From contig JAQCDI010000195.1 of NCBI GenBank assembly GCA_027620595.1, positions 1 through 5,440 on the forward strand: DNA of 5,440 nt. The letters are read 5' to 3'. This DNA comes from Bacteroidota bacterium (GTDB taxonomy: Bacteria; Bacteroidota; Rhodothermia; Rhodothermales; UBA10348). The notes below the pieces were generated by a model. That model worked only from the letters and a program-made list of their open reading frames with translations. It had not been told where the DNA came from and made no database searches. This document shows positions 1 to 5,440 of this stretch, in pieces. The first letter of the stretch is position 1. Every line of letters starts with the position of its first letter. A program made the position numbers and the translations under genes.

Positions 1-10
1 CCTGTGGACG

Positions 11-40
11 TCGTACCTTAACCCGAAATCTCTACTTTTG
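11..40 (+). promoter_or_regulatory. Candidate Bacteroidota-type promoter
   Basis: TACTTTTG at 33-40 is a perfect match to the -7 consensus TAnnTTTG used by the primary sigma factor of Bacteroidota. A TCG at 11-13, one mismatch from the -33 TTG, lies 19 bases upstream, which is the usual spacing for this promoter class. Transcription would begin at about 45-48 and give a leader of roughly 175 bases before the exported-protein gene at 223. The -7 box is seen directly; its use as a promoter is inferred, and the weak -33 element is the main doubt. Confidence 0.42.
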
Positions 41-44
41 AGTG

Positions 45-59
45 CCCCGAAAAACGGGG
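45..59 (+). other. Perfect GC hairpin with A5 loop in the leader
   Basis: CCCCG (45-49) and CGGGG (55-59) pair perfectly around a loop of five A. It sits immediately after the candidate promoter, so it would lie at or near the very 5' end of the transcript, where such stems often protect mRNA from decay. No U-tract follows on either strand, so it does not look like an intrinsic terminator. The role is inferred. Confidence 0.4.
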
Positions 60-76
60 AAGCTTACAAGCCCAAG

Positions 77-106
77 GGCCGAAGGCCGTGGCAATCCTTC
101 GGGAAT
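77..106 (+). other. Competing stem-loops in the leader
   Basis: Two small hairpins lie side by side. GGCC (77-80) pairs with GGCC (84-87) around GAA. TCC (95-97) pairs with GGA (102-104) around TTCG, forming the very stable C(UUCG)G tetraloop. A longer pairing, CCGAAGG (79-85) with CCTTCGG (96-102) around a 10-base loop, uses the same bases and excludes both. The pairings are seen in the sequence; any switching function is inference, and no known riboswitch class was recognised. Confidence 0.3.
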
Positions 107-153
107 GGCCTCCCTGCGCGGGTCGTCTATCGTCGGGGACACATTCCTGCATG

Positions 154-168
154 GCGGCGCTTCGCCGC
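154..168 (+). other. GC hairpin in the leader
   Basis: GCGGCG (154-159) is followed after a three-base loop by its exact complement CGCCGC (163-168). This strong stem ends about 55 bases before the start codon at 223, so it should not directly block the ribosome. There is no T-run after it, which argues against a terminator. Confidence 0.35.
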
Positions 169-192
169 AAAGCGTACGTTCCCCTCCCGTGG

Positions 193-201
193 CCTTTTTC
201 C
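193..201 (+). promoter_or_regulatory. CCTTTTTCC element upstream of the exported-protein gene
   Basis: This nine-base pyrimidine element ends 21 bases before the chosen ATG at 223. The identical nonamer occurs at 3241-3249, ending 22 bases before the yicC ATG. Neither start has a Shine-Dalgarno sequence. It could be a pyrimidine tract bound by ribosomal protein S1, or part of a second promoter. Coincidence remains possible with two copies. Confidence 0.28.
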
Positions 202-222
202 GACCCTCACTTCTCCTCGCAC

Positions 223-3171
223 ATGCGCGTTCGCTGGTTGTTGACCGCCCTTCCCCTGCTCCTCGTCCTGAGCGCAGAGGCCCAGACGTTCACCAATGAA
301 TTCCAGCGGTTGCGCGTGCCGCCCGATCCGACGAAGCCCATAAACAGTGTGGCCGTGGCCGACTACAACAGTGATGGCCGGCTCGATTTCTACCACAGCG
401 GACGACTCTACCGCCAGGCGCCCGACGGCACGTTCGAGAACGTGCTGGAGCAGGCCGGCGTCCTGCTCGAGGGCAATGCCGTGCAGGGCGGACTCTTCGG
501 CGACGCCAACCGCGACGGGCTGCTCGACCTGCTCATCCTTGATGGCGGGTCCGGCAGCCGTTTCTACCTCAACCGGGTGGGCGAGAAATTCGATCTGGGC
601 AACAGCACCAACAACCTCATCTTCCAGGATCCCCCCTTCGGCGGCTTCTGGGTGGACCTCAACGCCGACTCCCATGTGGATCTCGTGACGGGCAACCGGC
701 AGGGCAACCACGCCGTTTTCCTCGGGTCGAATGCCGGCACGTTCAACAACGTCAGTGACGTATGGCGCTCGACGACGCCGTCCGTAGCCTGCGGCCTGGC
801 CATGGCCGACTACGACCATGACAACGATGCCGACTTCTTCGTTGCCCGATGCGGCGCCGGCAACGTGATCATGCAGAACAACGCCGTCACGGATCGCTTC
901 ACGACCATCAGCAGGGGACATCCCGCGACGCAGTCCACCCCCAGCCAGGAGGCCCTCTGGTTCGACTACAACAACGACGGTTGGGAGGATCTGCTGGTGG
1001 CGAACTCCCCTCAGGAGTTCAACCGATCCCAGGTGGAGCTCTATCGCAACGATGCGGGCTCCTTTGTCAATGTGGCCGAGGAGGCCGGCATCCGGGGCGG
1101 CCCGCTGGACCATAATGGCCCTTCAGCCGTGGCCGACTTCGACAATGACGGTTGGCTGGATCTGTACCTGGGGCGAGGGGGATTCGGTCGCTTGCTGCGA
1201 AACCGGCAGGACGGCACGTTCGAGGACATCTGGCAGAGCAGCGTGGCGCTCGACTCCATCCCCGACGTGGTGGCCACCGCCGACCTGGACAACGACGGTT
1301 GGATGGACCTCATCCTGCCGCATCAGAACGGAACGGCCCTCATGATGAATGACGGGGGGACCAACCACTGGGCCACGTTCCAACTGCGCACCCCCCCGGC
1401 CCTCGGTTCGCCCGCCACCAGCCCCGGCTACAACCGCTTTGCCCTTGGCGCACGGATCCATGTCACCGTCAACGGCAGCGAGCAGGTGCGCACCATCACC
1501 GCAGGCACGGGCGGCACGACGCAGCACGACGGATTGCGCGCCCATTTTGGCGTCGGCTCGGCCACATCCATCGATGAAGTCCGCATCCACTGGCCGAGCG
1601 GCGGCGTCGAGACCTATACCGATGTTGCCGTGGATCGCCATCACACGCTGGTGCAAGGCCTCGGGTTCAACGATGCGCCGGCCGCTTTCGACTTGCAGTC
1701 GCCTGTGCACGCCGGCTATGTCGATCCGTCCGAAACTTCAATCCGGTTCGCCTGGAATCCCGCGACCGATACGGACAACGTGCGCTACACGCTCGTGATC
1801 ACCGGAAAAGCGCTGCGCCTGACCCTGCCCGGACTGCAGGATCCCTTCGTCGACTTGGACACATCCGTCCTGCCCGCCAACCAGGTCTACACCTGGTCCG
1901 TCCTGGCCACCGACGGCTTTTCGCTGCGCAGCGGCCAGCGCGAATTCTCCTTCTCCTTCGGGCAACCCGACGTGGCCAATACCACGCTCCTCGAGCCCGT
2001 CCTCTATGACTTCGGCTTGCCGAACCTGAGCTCGGGCGTGGCCGAATTTGCCGACATCGACCAGGATGGGGACCTCGACCTGCTCGTGGGCGGCGATGCC
2101 GCTGCCGGGACCTCCATCCTGCGCATCTACCGGGCCGAGGATGCCACGGTCATCCTGGGCAACAACGGTGGCGAAGTGATCTTCAAATCCATGAACCGGG
2201 CGGGCATCACGCTCGAGACCGTGTCCCAACCCCGCGCGGGCTGGGGTGACGTCAATGGCGACAGCTTCCCCGACCTGGTCGTGAGCGGGATCCAACGCTC
2301 CACGGGAGAACCGCTCACTACCCTCTACATGAACCAGGTGGGCCAGTTCATCCCGCTGTCCGTGGACGGACTCACCAACGTCTGGGGTGGCGCCGTGGAG
2401 TGGGCCGACATGGACGCGGACGGCCATGAGGACCTGATCGTGGTCGGATCCCGGACCCGGTCGGCTCCCTACGACGTCGTTTCCGGTGTCTGGATGAGTG
2501 ACGGTACGGGTGCCCTGCGCGCCGTGGACGCCGGCATTCCCCCCTTCATGTTCGGGGACGTGGCCTTTTCCGATATCGATGGCGATGGCGATCTGGACAT
2601 GGCGCTGACCGGAGACCTTGGCCAAGGACGACCGCATGTCGGCATCTATGAGAACACCGGTGTCGGCAGCGGAGGTCAATTCGTGGAGCGTCCTGCGACC
2701 CTGACCCGCATGATGGGAGGATCGGTGGCCTGGGGCGACGCCGACGGTGACGGAGATGCCGACCTCCTGGTCTCGGGCGGGACGCTCGATCCCCAACTGC
2801 AGCGTGGGTTGACTGAGCTCTACCTGAATGAGGGCGGCTCGTTTGTCCGGCACCCCTTCCCCTTCGACGGCGTCGTGGCCGGCCGAGCCATCTGGGGTGA
2901 CTATGAGAACGACGGGGACCTCGACGTCTTCGTCGTCGGGGCGCGCACGCCGCTGGGCGAAACCGTGGGCCGCCTCTTCCGCAACGAGAATGCACAATTC
3001 GTGGCCGAACTCGATGTGAAAGGCTTTGTGCATGCCACCGCCGCCTTCGGCGATTACAACGGCGACGGAGACCTCGACCTGATTGCTTTCGGAATCGATG
3101 CCGAAGGCAACGTCTCGACCACGTTCTACATCAACCAGCAGATTGCCGAGCCCGTGCCGGTAACACGGTAA
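223..3171 (+). CDS. Exported FG-GAP/VCBS repeat protein with ASPIC/UnbV and Fn3-like domains
   Basis: The product is a 982-residue exported protein with no sign of an enzyme active site; an adhesive or ligand-binding surface role is the best guess. Residues 1-20 form a signal peptide (basic MRVR, hydrophobic core, AEA before Q21). This favours ATG 223 over an in-frame ATG at 88, which would bury the signal. Seven calcium-loop repeats of the DxDxDGxxD type begin at D47, D94, D145, D196, D248, D305 and D354. An ASPIC/UnbV domain follows (about 381-478, with GARIHVTV, HFGVG and IHWPSG). A fibronectin-III-like sandwich comes next (about 484-580). Seven more loops begin at D611, D676, D729, D784, D839, D893 and D944. 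Seven plus seven repeats suggest two seven-bladed beta-propellers. Some loops are degenerate, for example at 145 and 676. No membrane anchor, lipobox cysteine or obvious type IX sorting domain is visible; the chain ends soon after the last repeat. There is no Shine-Dalgarno sequence. It is probably transcribed alone from the promoter at 11-40. Domain families are confident; function is unknown. Confidence 0.9.
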   Translation: MRVRWLLTALPLLLVLSAEAQTFTNEFQRLRVPPDPTKPINSVAVADYNSDGRLDFYHSGRLYRQAPDGTFENVLEQAGVLLEGNAVQGGLFGDANRDGLLDLLILDGGSGSRFYLNRVGEKFDLGNSTNNLIFQDPPFGGFWVDLNADSHVDLVTGNRQGNHAVFLGSNAGTFNNVSDVWRSTTPSVACGLAMADYDHDNDADFFVARCGAGNVIMQNNAVTDRFTTISRGHPATQSTPSQEALWFDYNNDGWEDLLVANSPQEFNRSQVELYRNDAGSFVNVAEEAGIRGGPLDHNGPSAVADFDNDGWLDLYLGRGGFGRLLRNRQDGTFEDIWQSSVALDSIPDVVATADLDNDGWMDLILPHQNGTALMMNDGGTNHWATFQLRTPPALGSPATSPGYNRFALGARIHVTVNGSEQVRTITAGTGGTTQHDGLRAHFGVGSATSIDEVRIHWPSGGVETYTDVAVDRHHTLVQGLGFNDAPAAFDLQSPVHAGYVDPSETSIRFAWNPATDTDNVRYTLVITGKALRLTLPGLQDPFVDLDTSVLPANQVYTWSVLATDGFSLRSGQREFSFSFGQPDVANTTLLEPVLYDFGLPNLSSGVAEFADIDQDGDLDLLVGGDAAAGTSILRIYRAEDATVILGNNGGEVIFKSMNRAGITLETVSQPRAGWGDVNGDSFPDLVVSGIQRSTGEPLTTLYMNQVGQFIPLSVDGLTNVWGGAVEWADMDADGHEDLIVVGSRTRSAPYDVVSGVWMSDGTGALRAVDAGIPPFMFGDVAFSDIDGDGDLDMALTGDLGQGRPHVGIYENTGVGSGGQFVERPATLTRMMGGSVAWGDADGDGDADLLVSGGTLDPQLQRGLTELYLNEGGSFVRHPFPFDGVVAGRAIWGDYENDGDLDVFVVGARTPLGETVGRLFRNENAQFVAELDVKGFVHATAAFGDYNGDGDLDLIAFGIDAEGNVSTTFYINQQIAEPVPVTR

Positions 3172-3182
3172 GGGGCGCTTCG

Positions 3183-3197
3183 GGCGGCGTGGCCGCC
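3183..3197 (+). terminator. Weak candidate terminator hairpin after the FG-GAP gene
   Basis: GGCGGC (3183-3188) pairs exactly with GCCGCC (3192-3197) across a three-base loop, 11 bases after the stop codon of the exported-protein gene. The following bases (GTATATTGCG) are AT-richer but contain no U-tract, so intrinsic termination would be weak. It may mark the 3' end of the transcript or only protect it. The gap 3172-3271 otherwise holds no gene. Confidence 0.25.
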
Positions 3198-3240
3198 GTA
3201 TATTGCGTGTGGCGTCCAGGTGCAACGTCAAGGCGTGTCA

Positions 3241-3249
3241 CCTTTTTCC
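3241..3249 (+). promoter_or_regulatory. CCTTTTTCC element upstream of yicC
   Basis: This is an exact copy of the nonamer at 193-201, ending 22 bases before the yicC ATG. The flanks share a CGTG a few bases upstream but otherwise differ, so it is not part of a longer duplication. It could aid initiation on an SD-less mRNA or belong to the operon promoter; both are inference. Confidence 0.28.
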
Positions 3250-3271
3250 ATCACCGGACCACCACACGTAC

Positions 3272-4150
3272 ATGATTGCCAGCATGACCGGCTACGGCCG
3301 GGGCGAAGCCACTGTCTCGGGCTATGAATCGGTTGTTGAACTCAAATCCGTCAACAGCCGCTATTGCGAGATCTCCCTGCGCTCGCCAAAGAGCTTGAAT
3401 GAGCGGGAAGGAGACATCAATCGCATCATCAAGGAAGCCTTCTCGCGTGGGCGCATCAGCGCCTTCATCACGGTCACCGATCCGACGCCCGAAAGCGTTC
3501 CGTATCGGGTGAACCCTGCTGCCGTGCGTTCCTACCGCGTCCTCCTCGATGAAATCCGGCGCGAAGCCGGGATCGAGGAGCCTGTCCGTCTCGATCACAT
3601 CATCAAGTATCCCGACGTGCTCGAAGCGGACCATGTCGAGGAGAATCTCGAGGCCATCTGGCAGGCCACCGAGCAGGCCCTGCGACAGGCGTGCGTGGGC
3701 ATGCAGGCCATGCGGTTGCAGGAAGGCGCGGCGCTGCGCAGCGAGCTCGAGGAGCGCCTGTCGGGCATCGAGACCAAGCTGCGGGAAGTAGAGCGCCTCT
3801 CCCCGATCCGCGTCACCTCCTCGGCCGAGCGCATGCGCGAGCGGCTGACCGAGCTGATTGAAGAGGGACGCATCGACCGCGAGCGCATCGAATTCGAAAT
3901 GGCCATGCTGGCCGACAAGCTCGACGTCCGCGAGGAATGCGTCCGGCTCGACTCGCATCTCGTGCAAGTCCGCGAAGCCATGGCTTCGGGCGAACCGGTG
4001 GGCCGCAAGCTCAACTTCCTTTCCCAGGAGATGAACCGCGAAATCAACACCATCGGCTCGAAATCCAACGATGCCGAGATGGCGCACCTTGTCGTGGGCA
4101 TGAAGGAGGAGCTCGAAAAGATCAAGGAGCAGGTCGAGAACGTTGAGTGA
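3272..4150 (+). CDS. yicC: YicC/YloC family endoribonuclease
   Basis: YicC-family proteins are cytoplasmic, metal-dependent, oligomeric endoribonucleases; in E. coli YicC is linked to small-RNA turnover. The 292-residue product matches the family's usual length of about 290. The YicC_N domain opens with the hallmark MTGYGRG (residues 5-11), followed by VVELKSVNSRYCEISLR. A charged, probably helical middle carries the conserved EFEMAMLADKLDVREECVRLDSHL segment. The C-terminal DUF1732 domain has the signature KLNFLSQEMNREINTIGSK (246-264) and then SNDAE (265-269). ATG 3272 is chosen because family members begin M-I-x-S-M-T-G-Y-G; an earlier in-frame ATG at 3203 would add 23 residues unlike the family. 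The start lacks a Shine-Dalgarno sequence. Its end overlaps gmk by 8 bases, the widespread yicC-gmk pairing. Family assignment is very secure; the physiological target in this organism is unknown. Confidence 0.95.
   Translation: MIASMTGYGRGEATVSGYESVVELKSVNSRYCEISLRSPKSLNEREGDINRIIKEAFSRGRISAFITVTDPTPESVPYRVNPAAVRSYRVLLDEIRREAGIEEPVRLDHIIKYPDVLEADHVEENLEAIWQATEQALRQACVGMQAMRLQEGAALRSELEERLSGIETKLREVERLSPIRVTSSAERMRERLTELIEEGRIDRERIEFEMAMLADKLDVREECVRLDSHLVQVREAMASGEPVGRKLNFLSQEMNREINTIGSKSNDAEMAHLVVGMKEELEKIKEQVENVE
4124..4129 (+). promoter_or_regulatory. Possible ribosome binding site for gmk
   Basis: AAGGAG inside the 3' end of yicC lies 13 bases before the TTG start of gmk. The spacing is longer than the ideal 5-9 bases, so it may help re-initiation by ribosomes finishing yicC rather than act alone. 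It is the best Shine-Dalgarno-like match near this start. Confidence 0.35.
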
Positions 4151-4730
4151 GCAAGGCGACCATAGTCCGTGCATCCTCATCGTTGCCGCGCCGAGCGGCT
4201 CGGGCAAGAGCACCCTCGCTGCGCGCCTGATGGCTGCCCTGCCGCAGATCCGGTTTTCGGTTTCGGCCACGACGCGCCCGCCGCGTGCCGGTGAGGAAGA
4301 CGGCGTGGCCTACCATTTCCTCTCGGCCGATGCATTCCGTGCGGCTGTGGCCCGTGGCGAATTACTCGAATACGAAGAGGTCTATCCCGACCGCTTCTAT
4401 GGCACGCTTCGAAGTGAGGTGGAGCGCTCCTCGGTGGCGCACCCCGTATTGCTGGATGTGGACGTGGTCGGCGCGCTGAACGTCAAGCAGGAATTCGGCC
4501 CCCGGTGCCTGGCCGTCTTCGTACAGGCACCATCCATGGAGGAGCTCGAGCGCCGGCTCCGCGCCCGTGGCACCGAAGACGAAGCCACCCTGCAGACGCG
4601 GCTCGATAAAGCCGCCTGGGAAATGACCTTTGCGCCGTCCTTTGACCGGCTGGTGGTCAACGATGACCTGGACCGGGCCGCTGACGAACTGATTTCCCAC
4701 GTACGCGCCTTCCTGGCGGCATGCCCATGA
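4143..4730 (+). CDS. gmk: Guanylate kinase
   Basis: This enzyme phosphorylates GMP to GDP with ATP in the cytoplasm, an essential step in GTP and dGTP supply. The 195-residue product is of normal family length. The P-loop APSGSGKST spans 16-24. The GMP-binding segment SVSATTRPPRAGEEDG spans 39-54 and is followed by YHF (57-59). Further marks are EYEEVYPDRFYGT (76-88), the base-contacting LLDVDVVGA (103-111), the lid arginines RRLRARG (137-143) and the VVNDD strand (171-175). EVYPxxFYGT and LDVDVxGALNVK resemble Bacteroidota enzymes as I recall them. The start must be TTG at 4143: upstream to the in-frame stop at 4101 there is no ATG or GTG, and the first internal ATG (residue 30) lies beyond the P-loop. 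The gene overlaps yicC by 8 bases and coaBC by 4, implying translational coupling in one operon. Confidence 0.96.
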   Translation: MSEQGDHSPCILIVAAPSGSGKSTLAARLMAALPQIRFSVSATTRPPRAGEEDGVAYHFLSADAFRAAVARGELLEYEEVYPDRFYGTLRSEVERSSVAHPVLLDVDVVGALNVKQEFGPRCLAVFVQAPSMEELERRLRARGTEDEATLQTRLDKAAWEMTFAPSFDRLVVNDDLDRAADELISHVRAFLAACP

Positions 4731-5440
4731 ACGCCACCCACTCCCTGGCCGGTCGGCGCCTGCTGCTCGGCGTGACGGGCGGCATTGCCGCCTACAAGAC
4801 CGCCGAACTCGTACGGCTCTTCAAGAAAGCCGGCGCCGAGGTGCGCGTGGTCATGACCCCCGACGCCACGCGGTTCGTAACCCCGCTGACGCTGGGCACG
4901 CTGTCCGAGAACGAAGTCCACGTGGAGATCTTTCCGGAGAATGCAGCCGGATCATGGACCAAGCACGTGGCGCTCGGACTCTGGGCCGATCTCTTCCTCG
5001 TGGCGCCTCTCACGGCGCAGACGCTGGCCAAACTCGTTGCCGGCGCCTGCGACTCCATGCTGACGGCCGTGGCCCTGACGGCGCGCTGCCCGATGATGGT
5101 CTGCCCGGCCATGGACCACGACATGTACGTCCATCCGGCCGTACAGGCCAACCTGGACACGCTGGCAGCGCGCGGTGTGACGGTCATGGAGGCCGAGCAC
5201 GGCCAACTGGCCAGCGGACTCGTAGGCCAGGGACGCCTGCCCGCGCCCGAACGGATCTTCGAGCAAGCCTCCGGCCTGCTGGCCCGGCGCACGGGAGAGG
5301 GCCCGCTGGCGGGCAAAAAGGTGCTCGTCACGGCCGGCCCGACACGCGAGCGCATCGACCCGGTGCGCTTCATCTCCAACCATTCTACCGGCACGATGGG
5401 ATTTGAACTGGCCCGCGCCGCGGCCCGCCGCGGCGCGGAC
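4727..5440 (+). CDS. coaBC: Bifunctional CoaBC (PPCDC/PPC synthetase), 3' end missing
   Basis: CoaBC makes 4'-phosphopantetheine for coenzyme A: the C-terminal CoaB half ligates cysteine to 4'-phosphopantothenate using CTP, and the N-terminal flavoprotein CoaC half decarboxylates the product. The 238 residues seen hold all of CoaC and the start of CoaB; the window ends in the open frame. CoaC shows GVTGGIAAYK (15-24) for FMN, the catalytic His80 (KHVALGLWADL), VAPLTAQT (92-99), ACDSML (107-112), PAMDHDM (127-133) and the flap ASGLVGQGR (162-170). CoaB begins near 194 with VTAGPTRERIDPVR and ISNHSTGTMG (216-225), where Asn218 matches E. coli Asn210. Compared with E. coli, Asn125 is Asp130 and Cys158 is Ser163. 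ATG 4727 forms an ATGA overlap with the gmk stop; an in-frame ATG at 4721 is an equally possible start. No rpoZ lies between gmk and this gene. Confidence 0.95.
   Translation, partial: MNATHSLAGRRLLLGVTGGIAAYKTAELVRLFKKAGAEVRVVMTPDATRFVTPLTLGTLSENEVHVEIFPENAAGSWTKHVALGLWADLFLVAPLTAQTLAKLVAGACDSMLTAVALTARCPMMVCPAMDHDMYVHPAVQANLDTLAARGVTVMEAEHGQLASGLVGQGRLPAPERIFEQASGLLARRTGEGPLAGKKVLVTAGPTRERIDPVRFISNHSTGTMGFELARAAARRGAD
5413..5438. repeat. 11-bp perfect all-GC inverted repeat inside coaBC
   Basis: CCGCGCCGCGG (5413-5423) and its exact reverse complement CCGCGGCGCGG (5428-5438) flank four bases. Every base of both arms is G or C. It falls in the Ala/Arg-rich helix after the CoaB SNHSTGTMG loop, where E. 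coli also has a run of Ala and Arg, so the protein sequence plus GC-rich codon choice can explain most of it. The RNA hairpin would nevertheless be very stable. A function is not established. Confidence 0.5.

Noticed and set aside
1..21. Possible tail of an upstream gene, reading PVDVVP then TAA
   Set aside because: Seven codons are too few to support a gene, and a second frame is also open from the left edge to 244. The flank outside the window is needed to decide.
45..59. Hairpin as an intrinsic terminator
   Set aside because: No T-run follows on the plus or the minus strand, and it lies just after a promoter-like sequence.
38..244. Small plus-strand frame of 68 codons in the leader
   Set aside because: It overlaps the hairpin-rich leader and the signal-peptide coding region, is Arg/Pro-rich and matches no family I recognise. 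The frame is open to the left edge, so a start at 38 is not favoured.
127..1113. A 328-codon open frame on the minus strand
   Set aside because: It lies opposite the signal peptide and first FG-GAP repeats, is low-complexity (Val, Gly, Glu, Ala) and shows no family motif; a shadow frame.
361..3078. Tandem DNA repeats in the FG-GAP gene
   Set aside because: Repetition is at protein level; the nucleotide copies have diverged and no exact tandem repeat is visible.
3179..3205. TTC and TATATTG separated by 17 bases as a promoter for yicC
   Set aside because: The -7-like box fits TAnnTTTG only partly, the -33 is imperfect and the spacer holds the GC hairpin; too weak to annotate as a promoter.
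1738..3231. A 497-codon open frame on the minus strand opposite the FG-GAP gene
   Set aside because: The plus strand shows clear repeated domains in this stretch. The minus translation is rich in Val, His, Gly and Asp as expected from reading Asp/Gly codons backwards, and it has no recognisable domain. GC-rich third positions keep such shadow frames open.
3251..4270. A 339-codon open frame on the minus strand across yicC and early gmk
   Set aside because: It spans the junction of two secure plus-strand genes and has no domain of its own.

Overview
The window looks like a piece of chromosome from a GC-rich member of the Bacteroidota/Rhodothermota group, perhaps a Rhodothermales-like bacterium. 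This is inference from several signs: a TAnnTTTG-type -7 promoter box, starts of the first two genes without a Shine-Dalgarno sequence, a guanylate kinase and a CoaBC with what I recall as Bacteroidota-style signature variants, and a large exported FG-GAP/ASPIC protein of a kind common in that group. No mobile element, CRISPR array, tRNA or rRNA was seen. All supported genes are on the + strand.

Region 1-222 is a non-coding leader. It opens with a candidate sigma-A promoter of the Bacteroidota type (11-40), followed by a stretch rich in small GC hairpins, some mutually exclusive. Region 223-3171 encodes a 982-residue exported protein. It has a signal peptide, seven FG-GAP/VCBS calcium-loop repeats, an ASPIC/UnbV domain, a fibronectin-III-like domain and then seven more FG-GAP repeats. 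The layout suggests two seven-bladed beta-propellers joined by two beta-sandwich domains. The 100-base gap 3172-3271 holds a small GC hairpin and a pyrimidine motif, CCTTTTTCC, that also occurs at nearly the same distance upstream of the first gene.

From 3272 to the right edge runs a tightly packed housekeeping operon: yicC (RNase of the YicC/YloC family), gmk (guanylate kinase, TTG start, 8-base overlap with yicC) and coaBC (coenzyme A biosynthesis bifunctional protein, ATGA overlap with gmk, cut by the window end). The overlaps imply co-transcription and translational coupling. The omega-subunit gene rpoZ, which many bacteria carry between gmk and coaBC, is absent here.

The points most worth following up are the double-propeller architecture of the exported protein, replacement of two E. 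coli CoaC catalytic residues (Asn125 to Asp, Cys158 to Ser) in CoaBC, the shared CCTTTTTCC element before two SD-less genes, and the structured leader. I saw nothing here that amounts to a clearly new multi-gene system.
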